A stretch of DNA of 64,000 nucleotides from Neorhodopirellula lusitana (GCF_900182915.1 NZ_FXUG01000013.1:62001-126000); one strand, 5' to 3'; shown: positions 26,440 to 38,294, numbered from the stretch's first letter. Made by a program: numbers and translations. Notes: generated by a model from the letters alone, not told the origin.

Positions 26440-27390
26440 CTAGCCGGACACGCGATTTCGGCCGTCGCGTTTGGCGGTGTAGAGGCGATCGTCAGCGATC
26501 TTGAGCACCTCGGCCGGGGTAAGCATTTGTTTGCCGTCGTAGAGTGCGACGCCGAAGCTAGCGGAGATTTCCAGGGGGCCGACCGCCGTTGCAAATGGTT
26601 CGCTGCAGATTACCGAACGACATCGCTCGGCTGTCTCGATGGCTTCGTCGCGGTCCGTGCCCGCCATCAATAAAGTAAACTCTTCGCCGCCGTAGCGTGC
26701 GAGCAGGTCGTCTTCACGGCTTGTCGCGAGCAACCTCGCACCGAATTCTCGAAGCACTTCATCGCCGACTAAGTGGCCATGTGTGTCGTTGACTCCCTTG
26801 AAGTGATCAATGTCGATCATCACCACGGCCAGCGATTCGCAACGGCGGAACGATCGAGCGAGTTCACGCTGCATCGACTCAAGCAGATATCGTTTGTTCA
26901 TTGCGCCGGTCAGCGCGTCTCGGGTCAGCGACTGATAGACCGTTTCGTGGTACTGGGATTCCACGCTACCAGCGGAGAGATACTTGAAGATGAAACTGCC
27001 GATCGAAAGGATGTCGCCTGTTTGCAACACATGCGTTCCCTCGATCACGTTTCCATTCACTAGTGTGCCGTTGGTGCTGCCTAAGTCCTGTAGCGAATGT
27101 CCTTCGGGGGACTGAATCAGTTGCACATGACGACGGGAAACGCTGGAGTCCTCTAAAACCAAATCACATTCATCTTCGCGTCCGATCGTCAGGCAATCGG
27201 TTTCCAGCAACAGCATGCCGTCGATCACATCGGCTGGATAAATCTGCACCAGACACGACTCGTTGCCAATCGCATCGGCTGGAGTTTGCGTGTTGGGGCG
27301 TTGCATCGTTTCCTCGGCCTCCGATTCAGCGACGACATGACCAGCCGAAGGAGTTGTTTGAAACGCACTTGGGTTCAGGAGATGGGTCAT
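26440..27390 (-). CDS. Diguanylate cyclase with N-terminal FHA domain
   Basis: With the start at 27390 the protein has 316 residues. An FHA domain spans about 65-138 with the phosphothreonine-binding residues in place (TIGRED, SSVSRRH, GSTNGT). A GGDEF domain follows from about 155: TRDALTGAMNKRYL, the metal site MIDIDHFKGVND, and the active loop ARYGGEEF at 231-238. RxxD at 225-228 is the product-inhibition I-site. The protein should make cyclic di-GMP from two GTP and be recruited or controlled by a phosphorylated partner. No membrane segment is present. The Ser/Thr kinase gene just upstream on the same strand is the obvious partner. Confidence 0.93.
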   Translation of the reverse strand: MTHLLNPSAFQTTPSAGHVVAESEAEETMQRPNTQTPADAIGNESCLVQIYPADVIDGMLLLETDCLTIGREDECDLVLEDSSVSRRHVQLIQSPEGHSLQDLGSTNGTLVNGNVIEGTHVLQTGDILSIGSFIFKYLSAGSVESQYHETVYQSLTRDALTGAMNKRYLLESMQRELARSFRRCESLAVVMIDIDHFKGVNDTHGHLVGDEVLREFGARLLATSREDDLLARYGGEEFTLLMAGTDRDEAIETAERCRSVICSEPFATAVGPLEISASFGVALYDGKQMLTPAEVLKIADDRLYTAKRDGRNRVSG

Positions 27391-27670
27391 GAAGACGAAT
27401 CTGCGAGGAAGGATTGTTGGATGAAAGCGGAGTGATCGAACTGTGCGTCTATCGCAGAGCTCTTGCTCAAACGTAGGACACACGGAGGGCCGTGCGCGAG
27501 TACGGCGGCGTCGCAAGCATGAGAGGGGGATTCCCGTTTGATCGTGGTCCGTTCAGGCCGGTCATAACGTATGGACAGGCGACCGGATGATAGAGAGGAG
27601 CCGTGGGGACCTGTTGAGCCGGAGGCGATTTGAAAGAGGCTGGAGGTTTGCTCCGTTCTTTGAGCCGCGG

Positions 27671-30244
27671 TTAGGGATTTTTTGATTGGACGCCGACGTG
27701 GATTTCGCCGCGATGTTCTTTCGTGAGCAACAATCCGAGATCGTGTTGTGCCGTGGATAAGGTTGATCGATAGAAACTGTCCACGTCTGACAATAACCAC
27801 GCGTGGTTCAACTCTTCGATCACTCGCAGATACTGGGCGCGGGCTTGGTCTTCCTGGTTGGTCGTTGCGAATGCCTTGGCGAGTTGCAATCGGGTGTCGG
27901 CCAATGCTTGTTGGTAGTCGAGTCGTTCAGGGGTCTCAATCATCTGACCTTCGAGACCCGCAACGAGCTGTTGCCAAATCTGGATTGCGGCGCCGTGTTG
28001 GCCGGAAACTTCTAACGCGGTGGCCCAAGCGGCGGTGGCGGAAGCGGATAGCTGATCGTCGGCAGAATTGCCGCGTGTTCGGCTCAGCCAGTTCGCCCAG
28101 CTTGCAGCTCGCTCCAGCTTGGTGATTGCATGATGGGGCAGCGTTGGCGATGGCGTTTGATACGCGGGGATTTTTTGTGCCACGACACTGTTCAGACGTG
28201 CCAAACAAGTGACCAACAAATACACTTGGTTCGGCAAGCTGGTCTCTGGCATCGTGTTTGGATTGGTGATGCCGTGTGTGTTCAGGCATGAAAGAAGATT
28301 GGTTTGATGACCGTCGAACGACTTGAGGTCTTCGGAAGAGATTCCCGAGACGTCAATCAATCGTTGACCGATCCACAAATTAACGTCCAGTAGCGTCAGG
28401 TCTTCAGTCGACTTGCCGTCGGGTTTCGCCATGGCTTTGACTGCCGCAAGTGCTTTTTCAGCAGATGAATAGTGAGTGCGGGCGGCATCCCGACTTTCAC
28501 GCAGACGATACAAATCACCTAAACGCAGATGCAGCTTGGATCGTTCCATCGAGTGGTGCCACTTCAGGAGACTGGATGCATCCGACTTCATTCCCTGCAA
28601 TGTCAGGTGCGATTCTTTCTGAATCAAGCTCTCGTAGTGACCGGTTGCTTGCTGGACCAATTGGTTGCGTATGGGCAGAAGTCCTGGATAGGACTCGAGC
28701 GTGCTGCTTAGGTCGACCAGCCAGGCGTCAGCCGTGGTGCGATTTTCACTTAATAGGTGCAGCGTGTCCCGGTGTGCGGCCTCGGTTGCGATTCTTGCGA
28801 TACGTTCTTGTTGATGTGCTTGGTGAATGAAGTAGCTGAAGACGAGCGAGGCAATCAAGAGGGCCAGTGACGTGCCAGCCACGCTGGTCGCCACGGTGCG
28901 ATGATGGCGGCACCATCGGCTAGTTCGATCCAGCCAGGTTTCTTGGTCCGCTTGAACCGCATCGCCCACGAGATACCGGCGAACTTCTTGCGCCAATTCT
29001 TCGGCGGACGAATAGCGAGCATTGGGATCGAGGGACATCGCTCGGTCACAGATTGCCGACAAGGCTCGCGGAGCATCACGCTGGACGTGTTTGGCAGGCG
29101 TCCAGTCTCCAGTGCGAACGCGCTGCAACGCTTGTTCGACGCTACATCCTTGGAATGGATGATGTCCGACCAGGATTTCGTAAAGGATCACACCTAAGGA
29201 ATAGATGTCGGACGCTGGCGTCAGCGCGTCGACTTCGCCGGACGCCTGCTCCGGCGACATGTAGACCGGTGTGCCCACGATGGACCCGGTGCAGGTGTGT
29301 GCGGAGTCAACACTGGAATTGGCGGCAGCGATCCACTGCATCGCTTGATCCAGTTCGTGCTCGGCATTCGACTCATTGCGAAGGACGCAGTCTTGATGCA
29401 GCCGTTTAGCGAGTCCCCAGTCCACGATGATCGTCTCGCCGAACCCACCAATCATCACGTTGGTTGGTTTCAGATCGCGATGTAAAACGCCTTGTTGGTG
29501 GGCGTAGGCGACAGCGTTGCAAATGTCGATGAAGCGTTCCAGAAGCGGGAGGATCGCTTCGGGCAGTCGTTTCGGTTGCGGCGTGGCGTCGGGGGCGGGA
29601 TCGGACGTTTTGTTGGACGCGTGAGTGCGTGGCGACGACTGTACCAACGCGTGTGTTTCGCGGATAAGTCGTTGGAATGGTTGCCCGTCCAGCAGTTTCA
29701 TTACGTAGTAGGCGTCACCGGAGTCATCGCTGCTGAGTTCATGAACTGGCACGATGCCGGGGTGTTGCAGTTGGCTGGTGACGATGGCTTCGTGCAGAAA
29801 ACGGTTGCGCACATCGTCCGAAGGTTGCGTGGATCCGCTGATTCGCTTGATCGCAACGGATCGTTTTAGGTGTTTGTCAATCGCGTGTTGGACCACACCC
29901 CAGCCACCGCGACCAAGTTCACCGACGTCTTCATACCGCGAAGAGGCGTCGTTTGGCCGAGCAAGTTGGGAGCCCGTCGTATCGGTTGCGGGTTCGTGTT
30001 GAGAGGCTACATCATTCGGGCGTTTGGATCTTCGCACGCTTGCACGCCCATGCCGCTTCGAGCGTTTGGATCGGCGAGGCGTGCCCGCATGATCGGGCTG
30101 AGTCGAGTCGGAGTTCGCTGCGGTGATGGGTGAGGCGACCGGCGCGTCGGATGCCGGGACGCTTCGTTGGTTCGAACCGATATCTGTCAGCGGACCTATC
30201 CCACGAGTCTGTTCCGACGACGATTGAGAGGGTTCGATGGGCAT
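27671..30244 (-). CDS. Transmembrane Ser/Thr protein kinase (Pkn2-like)
   Basis: I place the start at 30244; an in-frame ATG at 30325 is possible and neither has a clear ribosome site. The product (857 residues) begins with a disordered basic segment, then a kinase domain from about 105: glycine loop GRGGWG at 111-116, AIK lysine at 133, VLHRDLKPTNVMI catalytic loop, VDWGLA in the place of DFG, and GTPVYMSPEQ. Trp replaces Phe in DFG, as often in planctomycete kinases. One membrane segment (SVAGTSLALLIASLVFSYF) follows, then about 400 residues of helical, TPR-like repeats outside the membrane that may sense a signal. It is 280 bases upstream of the FHA-GGDEF gene. Confidence 0.92.
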   Translation of the reverse strand: MPIEPSQSSSEQTRGIGPLTDIGSNQRSVPASDAPVASPITAANSDSTQPDHAGTPRRSKRSKRHGRASVRRSKRPNDVASQHEPATDTTGSQLARPNDASSRYEDVGELGRGGWGVVQHAIDKHLKRSVAIKRISGSTQPSDDVRNRFLHEAIVTSQLQHPGIVPVHELSSDDSGDAYYVMKLLDGQPFQRLIRETHALVQSSPRTHASNKTSDPAPDATPQPKRLPEAILPLLERFIDICNAVAYAHQQGVLHRDLKPTNVMIGGFGETIIVDWGLAKRLHQDCVLRNESNAEHELDQAMQWIAAANSSVDSAHTCTGSIVGTPVYMSPEQASGEVDALTPASDIYSLGVILYEILVGHHPFQGCSVEQALQRVRTGDWTPAKHVQRDAPRALSAICDRAMSLDPNARYSSAEELAQEVRRYLVGDAVQADQETWLDRTSRWCRHHRTVATSVAGTSLALLIASLVFSYFIHQAHQQERIARIATEAAHRDTLHLLSENRTTADAWLVDLSSTLESYPGLLPIRNQLVQQATGHYESLIQKESHLTLQGMKSDASSLLKWHHSMERSKLHLRLGDLYRLRESRDAARTHYSSAEKALAAVKAMAKPDGKSTEDLTLLDVNLWIGQRLIDVSGISSEDLKSFDGHQTNLLSCLNTHGITNPNTMPETSLPNQVYLLVTCLARLNSVVAQKIPAYQTPSPTLPHHAITKLERAASWANWLSRTRGNSADDQLSASATAAWATALEVSGQHGAAIQIWQQLVAGLEGQMIETPERLDYQQALADTRLQLAKAFATTNQEDQARAQYLRVIEELNHAWLLSDVDSFYRSTLSTAQHDLGLLLTKEHRGEIHVGVQSKNP

Positions 30245-30511
30245 GGACGAACTGATTGCTTCGCAAAGAAAGACCTGAACTGCCGGGACGCAATGTGGCA
30301 GTCTGCGAAAGAATAGGTCGTGCAATGCGGCCGCGACGAAAACGCAACGTGAATCTCATGCCGGATGTTCGGCATAACCGATACGGTGCTTAGGACCACA
30401 ACTCAGGGGCCTCTTCGAACGATCAGCGAACTAAGCACGCCAAATCGAACGAGCCATTGTTCCGGCATTTTCGCCAGCGTGTGATGCTCAGGTTGGATTT
30501 GCGTCGGCAGC

Positions 30512-31978
30512 CTAGATCAGTAGGTCGTGAATGATGCGTGCATCGTTGGAGGGGCCGATTAGACGTTGGTTCAGTCCCTGGCTTAGGAAGCTTAGGTTGA
30601 ACGGATCCAGTCCCATCGCGTGTAGGACGGTGGCCTGAAAATCTTTCACGTCCACAGGGTCCTCGGCGACCTTAAAGCCCAATTCGTCGGTGGAGCCATA
30701 TTGCAAACCGGGCCGGAATCCGCCACCGGCGACCCAGACGCTGAAGCAATCTGGATGGTGATCGCGGCCCAGGAATTTCATCGTGCCGTTACGAGCTTCG
30801 ACCATGGGAGTGCGTCCGAATTCGCCGCCAAAGATGACGAGGGTCTCGTCCAATAGCCCGCGTTGTTTTAAATCGGTTAACAACGCTCCGATCGGCTTGT
30901 CCGCTTCAAGGCACTTCTTGGGGAATTGAGTTTCCATGTCGTCATATTTGGCCGTGCCGTGAATGTCCCAGCCCCAGTCGAACAGCTGGACAAAGCGGAC
31001 GCCTTGCTCGACCAGTCGGCGGGCCAGCAAGCAATTGTTGGCCAAGGACGCTTTGCCAGGTTCGGCGCCGTAGGACTCCAGGATGTGAGCCGGTTCGCGG
31101 CTGATGTCCATGACTTCGGGAACCGCGGTTTGCATCCGGAAGGCGAGTTCGTATTGTTCGATACGAGTCAGTGTTTCCGGATCGTGGAAGATCTGATGCT
31201 CTTGCCGGTTCAGTTCGTTCAATGCGTCCAAGCTGGCGCGGCGAATGTCGCTAGACATTCCATCGGGATTGCTAACGTATAGGATCGGGTCGCCTTCGCT
31301 GCGACACTGGACGCCTTGGTGCACGCTAGGCAGGACACCGTTGCCCCACAAACTCTTGCCTCCCGAAGGCATCGTCCCACCGGAAACCATCACCATGAAG
31401 CCGGGCAGGTTGCTGCTTTCGCTGCCCAACCCGTAGGTTGCCCACGACCCGAATGACGAACCGCCGAACTGGGCCGATCCCGTGTGTAAAAGCAGTTGCG
31501 CCGGAGCGTGATTGAACTGAGTTGTGTGCATCGAGCGGATCAGGCACAAATCGTCGGCATGTTTGCCAATGTGCGGGATCTGCTCACCGAGCATCATGCC
31601 TGACTCGCCGTATTGCTTGAACGGGTAAACCGGGCCTAGCAGTTTTGGCTTGCCTTTGATGAACGCGAACACCTTGCCCTCGAGCAGTTCGTCCGGGCAC
31701 GGTTCGAGGTGGTGCTTTTTGAGTTCCGGTTTGTAGTCGAACAGTTCATGCTGAGGCGGCGAACCCGCCATGTGCAAGTAGATGACGTTTTTGGCCGGCT
31801 TGGCATAATTACCGAGATGCCCCGTCTCGCTAGCGGACACGGTTCCGGGCGAAGCGTTGAGTAAACCGGCGCCGATCGCCCCCAGCCCAACCGAGCAATT
31901 GGCCAAGAAATGCCGCCGTGTTTGCAGACGGGCTGAGGCGAGACGCAGTTCCGCTTCGGGGGACATTGGCGTGTTCAT
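30512..31978 (-). CDS. DUF1501 exported protein (sulfatase-like fold)
   Basis: The 488-residue product carries a Tat-like leader, TRRHFLANCSVGLGAIGAGLL. Features typical of DUF1501 follow: AKNVIYLHMAGSPPQHELFD, IRSMHTTQFNHAPAQLL, VQLFDWGWDIHG and LVIFGGEFGRTPM, HHPDCFSVWVAGGG. The family is related to the alkaline phosphatase/sulfatase fold, but the formylglycine motif of sulfatases is absent. DUF1501 proteins are abundant in planctomycetes and are nearly always next to a cytochrome/DUF1549/DUF1553 gene, as here, 61 bases downstream. The shared role is unknown, with breakdown of marine polysaccharides often suggested. Confidence 0.93.
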   Translation of the reverse strand: MNTPMSPEAELRLASARLQTRRHFLANCSVGLGAIGAGLLNASPGTVSASETGHLGNYAKPAKNVIYLHMAGSPPQHELFDYKPELKKHHLEPCPDELLEGKVFAFIKGKPKLLGPVYPFKQYGESGMMLGEQIPHIGKHADDLCLIRSMHTTQFNHAPAQLLLHTGSAQFGGSSFGSWATYGLGSESSNLPGFMVMVSGGTMPSGGKSLWGNGVLPSVHQGVQCRSEGDPILYVSNPDGMSSDIRRASLDALNELNRQEHQIFHDPETLTRIEQYELAFRMQTAVPEVMDISREPAHILESYGAEPGKASLANNCLLARRLVEQGVRFVQLFDWGWDIHGTAKYDDMETQFPKKCLEADKPIGALLTDLKQRGLLDETLVIFGGEFGRTPMVEARNGTMKFLGRDHHPDCFSVWVAGGGFRPGLQYGSTDELGFKVAEDPVDVKDFQATVLHAMGLDPFNLSFLSQGLNQRLIGPSNDARIIHDLLI

Positions 31979-32039
31979 GGTGGGCTCGGGGAGGAAGGAT
32001 GAGGTGGTGCAGGCGGGATTCGTCGAATGCGGCGGCAGA

Positions 32040-35015
32040 TCAGTTGTTGAGGAAACCGTCGAGATTCAAAATCACATTGGAAACGACTGTCATCGATGCC
32101 AAGTCGATCAACTGGTCACGTTCAATGTCACTGAGTTGCTTGACGTTGACGGACTGACTAACCATTTCAGCGGCCGCCTTCACGTCGGCCTGGTAACGTT
32201 CGCGGCAATCGCGATACAGGCCAGCCAAAATGTCGATCTGATTGACAGGCGGTTCTTCAACGAATAATGCACGACTGAGGCCGAAGCCGATCATTCCTTG
32301 AATTTCCGTGTCGCTAAGAGATGTCGTATCGCTGGAACGCGTGGAAGACGAAGGTTGTACCAGCATGCTTTCGGCCAGTCCGCGCGCCGCTTCGATGAAG
32401 GTGATGTCGTTCAATGTCATGAACGACTGCAGCGGCGTGTTGGTTCGTAACCGACGCAGGCTGCAGACGTCGCGACTGGACATGTCAAAGGTTTCGAACA
32501 GCGGGTGAGGTGAACTGCGTTTCAGGTATGTGTAAAGCGCGCGGCGATAGCGATCGTCGCCCTTGCTTTCTTGCCAGGTCATGCCGCCGGTGAACGCGTT
32601 GACGACTCGTTTGATCGGGCTAGGTGGATAGACCGGCGGTCCGTAAAGTTTGTTTGACAGGAGTCCGGCGGCGGCCAGTGCCTGATCGCGAACCACCTCG
32701 GCTTGCAGACGAACACGCGGGCCTCGTGACAGCAGTCGGTTACGAGGATCTTTTTCCAATGCAGCGGCACTGGCCGTTTGCGACTGTTGATAGCTTTGTG
32801 ACATCACAATCGACTTGATCAGATGTCGAACATCCCAACCGCTCTCTTGGAACTCAACGGCAAGGTAGTCCAGCAAGTCGGGGTGTGTTGGAGGCATGCC
32901 CTGGGTGCCGAAGTCCTCCTCCGTTTCAACAAGCCCAACGCCTACGATTCGGGCCCAGTAGCGGTTGACCGCGACCCGTGCCGTCAGTGGATTGGCATCG
33001 TCAAAAATCCAGTTCGCCATACCCAGCCGATCGTTTCGGAAGTCCGCTGATTCGGGCAGGAACGCTTTGGGAAGCTTGGCGGAAACCTGCTCGCCATGGC
33101 TGAGATAATTGCCGCCTAACATCACGAACGTTTCGCGGTACTTCTGTTTGGGCTTTTCTTCCATGACGGGAACTCGGACCCGTTCGGAGGCCAGCTTTTC
33201 CCATTGGCGCAGTTCAATCCGGTCGGCGTCCAGGTCGCCATCGCGGTAACGTTCCGCAGCGTTCTCGACTTGGGTGGTTGAGATTCGGAAGCAGCCCAGG
33301 TTGAGTTTGATCCAGGGAGCGTCATGTCGGAGATAGACCGTGAATCGCAGGGGCTGCTCGGCTTGCAGCGGTTCGGAAAGCTCAAAGACCGCTTCATGGT
33401 GTGCGGTGAATTCCGTTACCGGGTGCCGAACGGCCCAGCCTTGCTGATGAGCACCGCTTTCAACGGTTTCCTTGATCGCGGTGCGAGGGTGATTGTTGGG
33501 TTGGTGGTAGTCGGCCTCGGCATCGCTGAACTGCAATCGCGTGTCGCCGTCCTCGTCGTGCCGGACCAGTCGTATTTGTGACAAGATGAAAGCACCTTCG
33601 CCACTACGGCCCAATTTGCCATCGTTCTTGAGATGCGGGATCACCTCCAAGCGAATCGAGTTCACGGATTCGCCCGGCGGTAGCTCAAGCGTCATCTCGT
33701 AGGTCTCGCGATGCGGGTTGGTGTCCGTGGCGAGGATGCTGTTGTCATCGAGTTGTTTGAATGACGTTCCGTTTTCGCTCTTCATTTCGATGGGACGTCG
33801 CTGAGTCCAGACGACGGGCTGGGAAGCCACTTTTTCACGTAGTTTAGGAAGCGTGGTTTTCAGCGTATTCGCAAGTTCCCGGTCGCGGCGAGGTGGCACG
33901 GATAGCTTGGGGGAATCGTCGCGACGATCCGCGTCTTGGCTTTGGTTGAAATAGTCCAGCAGTTGGTAGTATTCCACGTGGCTGATCGGATCGTACTTGT
34001 GCGAGTGGCACTCGGCGCAGCGGACGGTCAACCCCATCCAAGTATTCAGTGTCGTGCTCAGGCGATCCTTGATCGCAATGGTGCGAAACTCTTCGTCGTT
34101 GGTGCCGCCTTCGTTGTTGGATAGCGTGTTGCGATGGAAGGCAGTCGCCAATCTTTGGTCGTCGGTCGCATTGGGAAGTAGGTCGCCGGCGATCATTTCG
34201 ATCGACATGTCTTTGTAGGATTTGTTTTCCAGCATCGATGCGATCAACCAATCTCGCCACGGCCAAATGTCGCGTTGCTCGTCGCCGGCGTAGCCCACGG
34301 TGTCGGCGTAGCGAGCGAGGTCCAACCACATCGACGACCAGTGCTCGGCGTAGGCGGGAGTTTCCAACAGACGGTCGACAAGGTTTGCGAAATGGGCTTC
34401 GGTCGCGTCGCCCAAGTATTGCTGGATGGCTTTTTGAACCGTGTCGTCGTGCGCAATGGGTGGCAGCCCGGTGAGGTCCAGCGATACCCGGCGCACCAGA
34501 GCACGGGGCGATCCGGGGCCGTTTCGTTCCAGGTCGCTGGACTTCAAACGCTGGTCGATGAAGTAGTCGACCGCATCTTGAGGTTCGCTACCGATTTCCG
34601 CTGGAACTTCCGGACGCTGTGGCGGATTGAACGACCAGTGAATTTGGTAATCAGCACCCTGCTCGATCCATTTCCGAAGGATCTCGACGTCTTCGGCAGG
34701 CAACGGTTCCGCGTGATCCGCGGGCGGCATTCGCATGTCTTCGTCGTCGGTCACGATGCGAACGATGATCTCACTGGCGTCCGGGTCGCCCGGAGCGACC
34801 GCGGCGTAACCGCCGAAGTCTTCGGTGGCGCCAGCGAATGTGTCCAACCGCAATCCCGCTTGCCGGTCATCTTCGTCGGGACCGTGGCAGGCGATGCAGT
34901 GCCGCGACAAGATCGGTCGCACTTGCTCGTTGAAGCGAATGTCGTCGGCTCTTAAAGAACCGAGGCAAAAGACGCTGAAGAGCGTGGCGAGAATCCAAAC
35001 TGGTCGTTGTTGCAT
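32040..35015 (-). CDS. Cytochrome c-like (PSD1) protein with DUF1549 and DUF1553 domains
   Basis: The ATG at 35015 gives a normal signal peptide (VWILATLFSVFCLGSLRA). The 991-residue protein then shows a haem-binding site CIACH (Cys40, Cys43, His44) in a planctomycete cytochrome c domain, with ADHAEPLPAEDVEILRKWIEQGA as its C-terminal edge. The DUF1549 domain has SPRALVRRVSLDLTGLPP, and DUF1553 has NPLTARVAVNRYWARIVGVGLVETEEDFG and further on TPLQSFMTLND. A carbohydrate-binding-like beta region lies between them (about 400-620). The protein should be periplasmic. It is coupled to the DUF1501 gene; the pair is a planctomycete hallmark with no proven function. Confidence 0.94.
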   Translation of the reverse strand: MQQRPVWILATLFSVFCLGSLRADDIRFNEQVRPILSRHCIACHGPDEDDRQAGLRLDTFAGATEDFGGYAAVAPGDPDASEIIVRIVTDDEDMRMPPADHAEPLPAEDVEILRKWIEQGADYQIHWSFNPPQRPEVPAEIGSEPQDAVDYFIDQRLKSSDLERNGPGSPRALVRRVSLDLTGLPPIAHDDTVQKAIQQYLGDATEAHFANLVDRLLETPAYAEHWSSMWLDLARYADTVGYAGDEQRDIWPWRDWLIASMLENKSYKDMSIEMIAGDLLPNATDDQRLATAFHRNTLSNNEGGTNDEEFRTIAIKDRLSTTLNTWMGLTVRCAECHSHKYDPISHVEYYQLLDYFNQSQDADRRDDSPKLSVPPRRDRELANTLKTTLPKLREKVASQPVVWTQRRPIEMKSENGTSFKQLDDNSILATDTNPHRETYEMTLELPPGESVNSIRLEVIPHLKNDGKLGRSGEGAFILSQIRLVRHDEDGDTRLQFSDAEADYHQPNNHPRTAIKETVESGAHQQGWAVRHPVTEFTAHHEAVFELSEPLQAEQPLRFTVYLRHDAPWIKLNLGCFRISTTQVENAAERYRDGDLDADRIELRQWEKLASERVRVPVMEEKPKQKYRETFVMLGGNYLSHGEQVSAKLPKAFLPESADFRNDRLGMANWIFDDANPLTARVAVNRYWARIVGVGLVETEEDFGTQGMPPTHPDLLDYLAVEFQESGWDVRHLIKSIVMSQSYQQSQTASAAALEKDPRNRLLSRGPRVRLQAEVVRDQALAAAGLLSNKLYGPPVYPPSPIKRVVNAFTGGMTWQESKGDDRYRRALYTYLKRSSPHPLFETFDMSSRDVCSLRRLRTNTPLQSFMTLNDITFIEAARGLAESMLVQPSSSTRSSDTTSLSDTEIQGMIGFGLSRALFVEEPPVNQIDILAGLYRDCRERYQADVKAAAEMVSQSVNVKQLSDIERDQLIDLASMTVVSNVILNLDGFLNN

Positions 35016-35582
35016 CAAGGAATATCCACGAACGAATTTGTGGGCCATATCGGAAAGAAACAAGCTGCAATCTATCTGCAAAGGGACATAAATGCTTGCA
35101 TCCTGCTATCAAATCGGTGTAATAAAGCGGCATGGATACCACTAGGCTGGGCCATTTCTAGGCTGGCCATTTCCGCAGTGGCTGTTGTTAGACTTCCGCG
35201 TGCTTCAGGATCGTAATGCTCCAGGATCGCAGTACTCCAGGATCGCAGTACTCCAGGATCGCAGTACTCCAGGATCTTCGTGCACCAGGCTAGGATCGTT
35301 GTGCACCAGGATCGTCGTGCTCCAGGATTTTCGACCAGATCCACTGCGTTGGCTGGGTGTATAAGCTGGGTGGGGACCCAGGCTGGACGCTTAGCCCACG
35401 TTTTTGCTGGGGGTTGGCGTCATTTGGGGGCTGGGTCGGTATGAAGCTCCCCACGGAGTCGGTAGAACACCAGGGACTATTTAACGGGACTATTGAAGAG
35501 TCCAGTTTCCGGATGCCCCGTGCTGATGTGGCATGTTGTGGATTGGGCGATCCGGGCCACTCGATCTAACTGAAGAATCACT
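35016..35582. promoter_or_regulatory. Divergent intergenic region holding a tandem-repeat array
   Basis: This 567-base gap separates the leftward cytochrome gene from the rightward aldo/keto reductase gene and should hold both promoters. Its main feature is the 16-base tandem array described separately. Reading frames across it are created by the repeat and do not look like genes. Confidence 0.6.
35193..35325. repeat. Tandem array of a 16-base unit
   Basis: Three exact copies of GATCGCAGTACTCCAG lie at 35225-35272. Degenerate copies flank them: 35209-35224, 35273-35288, 35294-35309 and 35310-35325, with a poorer one at 35193-35208 and a 5-base insertion at 35289-35293. The core hexamer differs between copies but stays palindromic in most (AGTACT or GTGCAC), which hints at selection for symmetry, e.g. 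by a DNA-binding protein, though chance is possible. Confidence 0.85.
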
Positions 35583-36596
35583 ATGTCGAATGAATTGATT
35601 CCCCTGCGTCCACTCGGCCACGACGGCTTTCCCGTGTCGGCTGTCGGTTTCGGAGCTTGGGCTTTGGGCGGGCAGTGGGGCGAACAAAAAGACTCGCAAT
35701 CGACCGCCGCTTTGGAAAAAGCGATTGAACTGGGCGTGAACTTCATCGATACCGCACCCGGTTACGGTGACGGTCGCAGCGAAACAGTGATCGCGGAAAC
35801 CTTGTCTCGTTTGCCGGCGAACGTTCGCGATTCGATTCACGTGGCTACCAAGACGCCCCCCTCCACGGGGCCCTGGCCGCCGACTCCGTATTGTCGCTGG
35901 CAAGATCGTTATTCGGCGGCATACATTCGGTCCGATGTCGAGCAGCGTCTGAAGAACCTTAAAACCGACTGCTTGGACCTGCTGCAGTTGCATTCCTGGA
36001 CGCGGGCTTGGAACGATGATCCGCAACCGTTGCTGGTTTTGCAAAAGCTTCGAGAAGAAGGGAAAATTCGAAAAATCGGAATCTGCACGCCTGAGCAGGA
36101 CCAGAATTGCGTCATCCAGCTGATGCGAGACGGATTGGTCGACGTCGTTCAGGTGATTTTTAATCTGTTTGAACAAGAACCTGCTGCTCAGCTTTTACCC
36201 GTCGCGGCCGAAACGGGAACTGGCGTGATCGTGCGAGTATCCCTGGATGAGGGGGCACTGACGGGCAAGTATCCGGCGGACCACGAGTTCCCCGCCGATG
36301 ACTTCCGAAGTAGCTATTTCGCGGGCGACCGGATGGGGCGAACGGCGGCTCGTGTGAACGAAATCGCTGCAGATTTGAAGGAATTTGGGTTTTCAGAGAA
36401 TTACACACTGGCTGACGCTGCCATCAAATTTTCGCAGTCTCACCCAGCCGTTTCGACCGTCATTGTCGGGATGCGAAATCCAGAACAGGCGGCCCGAAAT
36501 GCGGCCGCTGCAACGCTGCCAAGCCTGCCACCTGAACTCTTGCAACGGTTACGACGCCACCAATGGCTACGCGGAGTGTGGTACGGGGGCAAATGA
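35583..36596 (+). CDS. Aldo/keto reductase
   Basis: The 337-residue protein is a TIM-barrel oxidoreductase. VGFGAWALGGQWG is the family start, and the catalytic tetrad is visible: Asp in FIDTAPGYGDGRSE, Tyr in the same motif, Lys in VATKTPP and His in LLQLHSW. The C-terminal NADPH-binding motif is ISTVIVGMR-like (VSTVIVGMRNPEQAARN). Such enzymes reduce aldehydes and ketones with NADPH. The start has GAAG about eight bases upstream. It ends 39 bases before CTP synthase, so the two may share a transcript, though no functional link is evident. Confidence 0.9.
   Translation: MSNELIPLRPLGHDGFPVSAVGFGAWALGGQWGEQKDSQSTAALEKAIELGVNFIDTAPGYGDGRSETVIAETLSRLPANVRDSIHVATKTPPSTGPWPPTPYCRWQDRYSAAYIRSDVEQRLKNLKTDCLDLLQLHSWTRAWNDDPQPLLVLQKLREEGKIRKIGICTPEQDQNCVIQLMRDGLVDVVQVIFNLFEQEPAAQLLPVAAETGTGVIVRVSLDEGALTGKYPADHEFPADDFRSSYFAGDRMGRTAARVNEIAADLKEFGFSENYTLADAAIKFSQSHPAVSTVIVGMRNPEQAARNAAAATLPSLPPELLQRLRRHQWLRGVWYGGK

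Positions 36597-38294
<1,698 letters not shown>

Noticed and set aside
35072-35344. 90-residue ORF across the tandem repeats
   Set aside because: Its reading is made by the 16-base repeat units and shows no start signal or folded-protein character.
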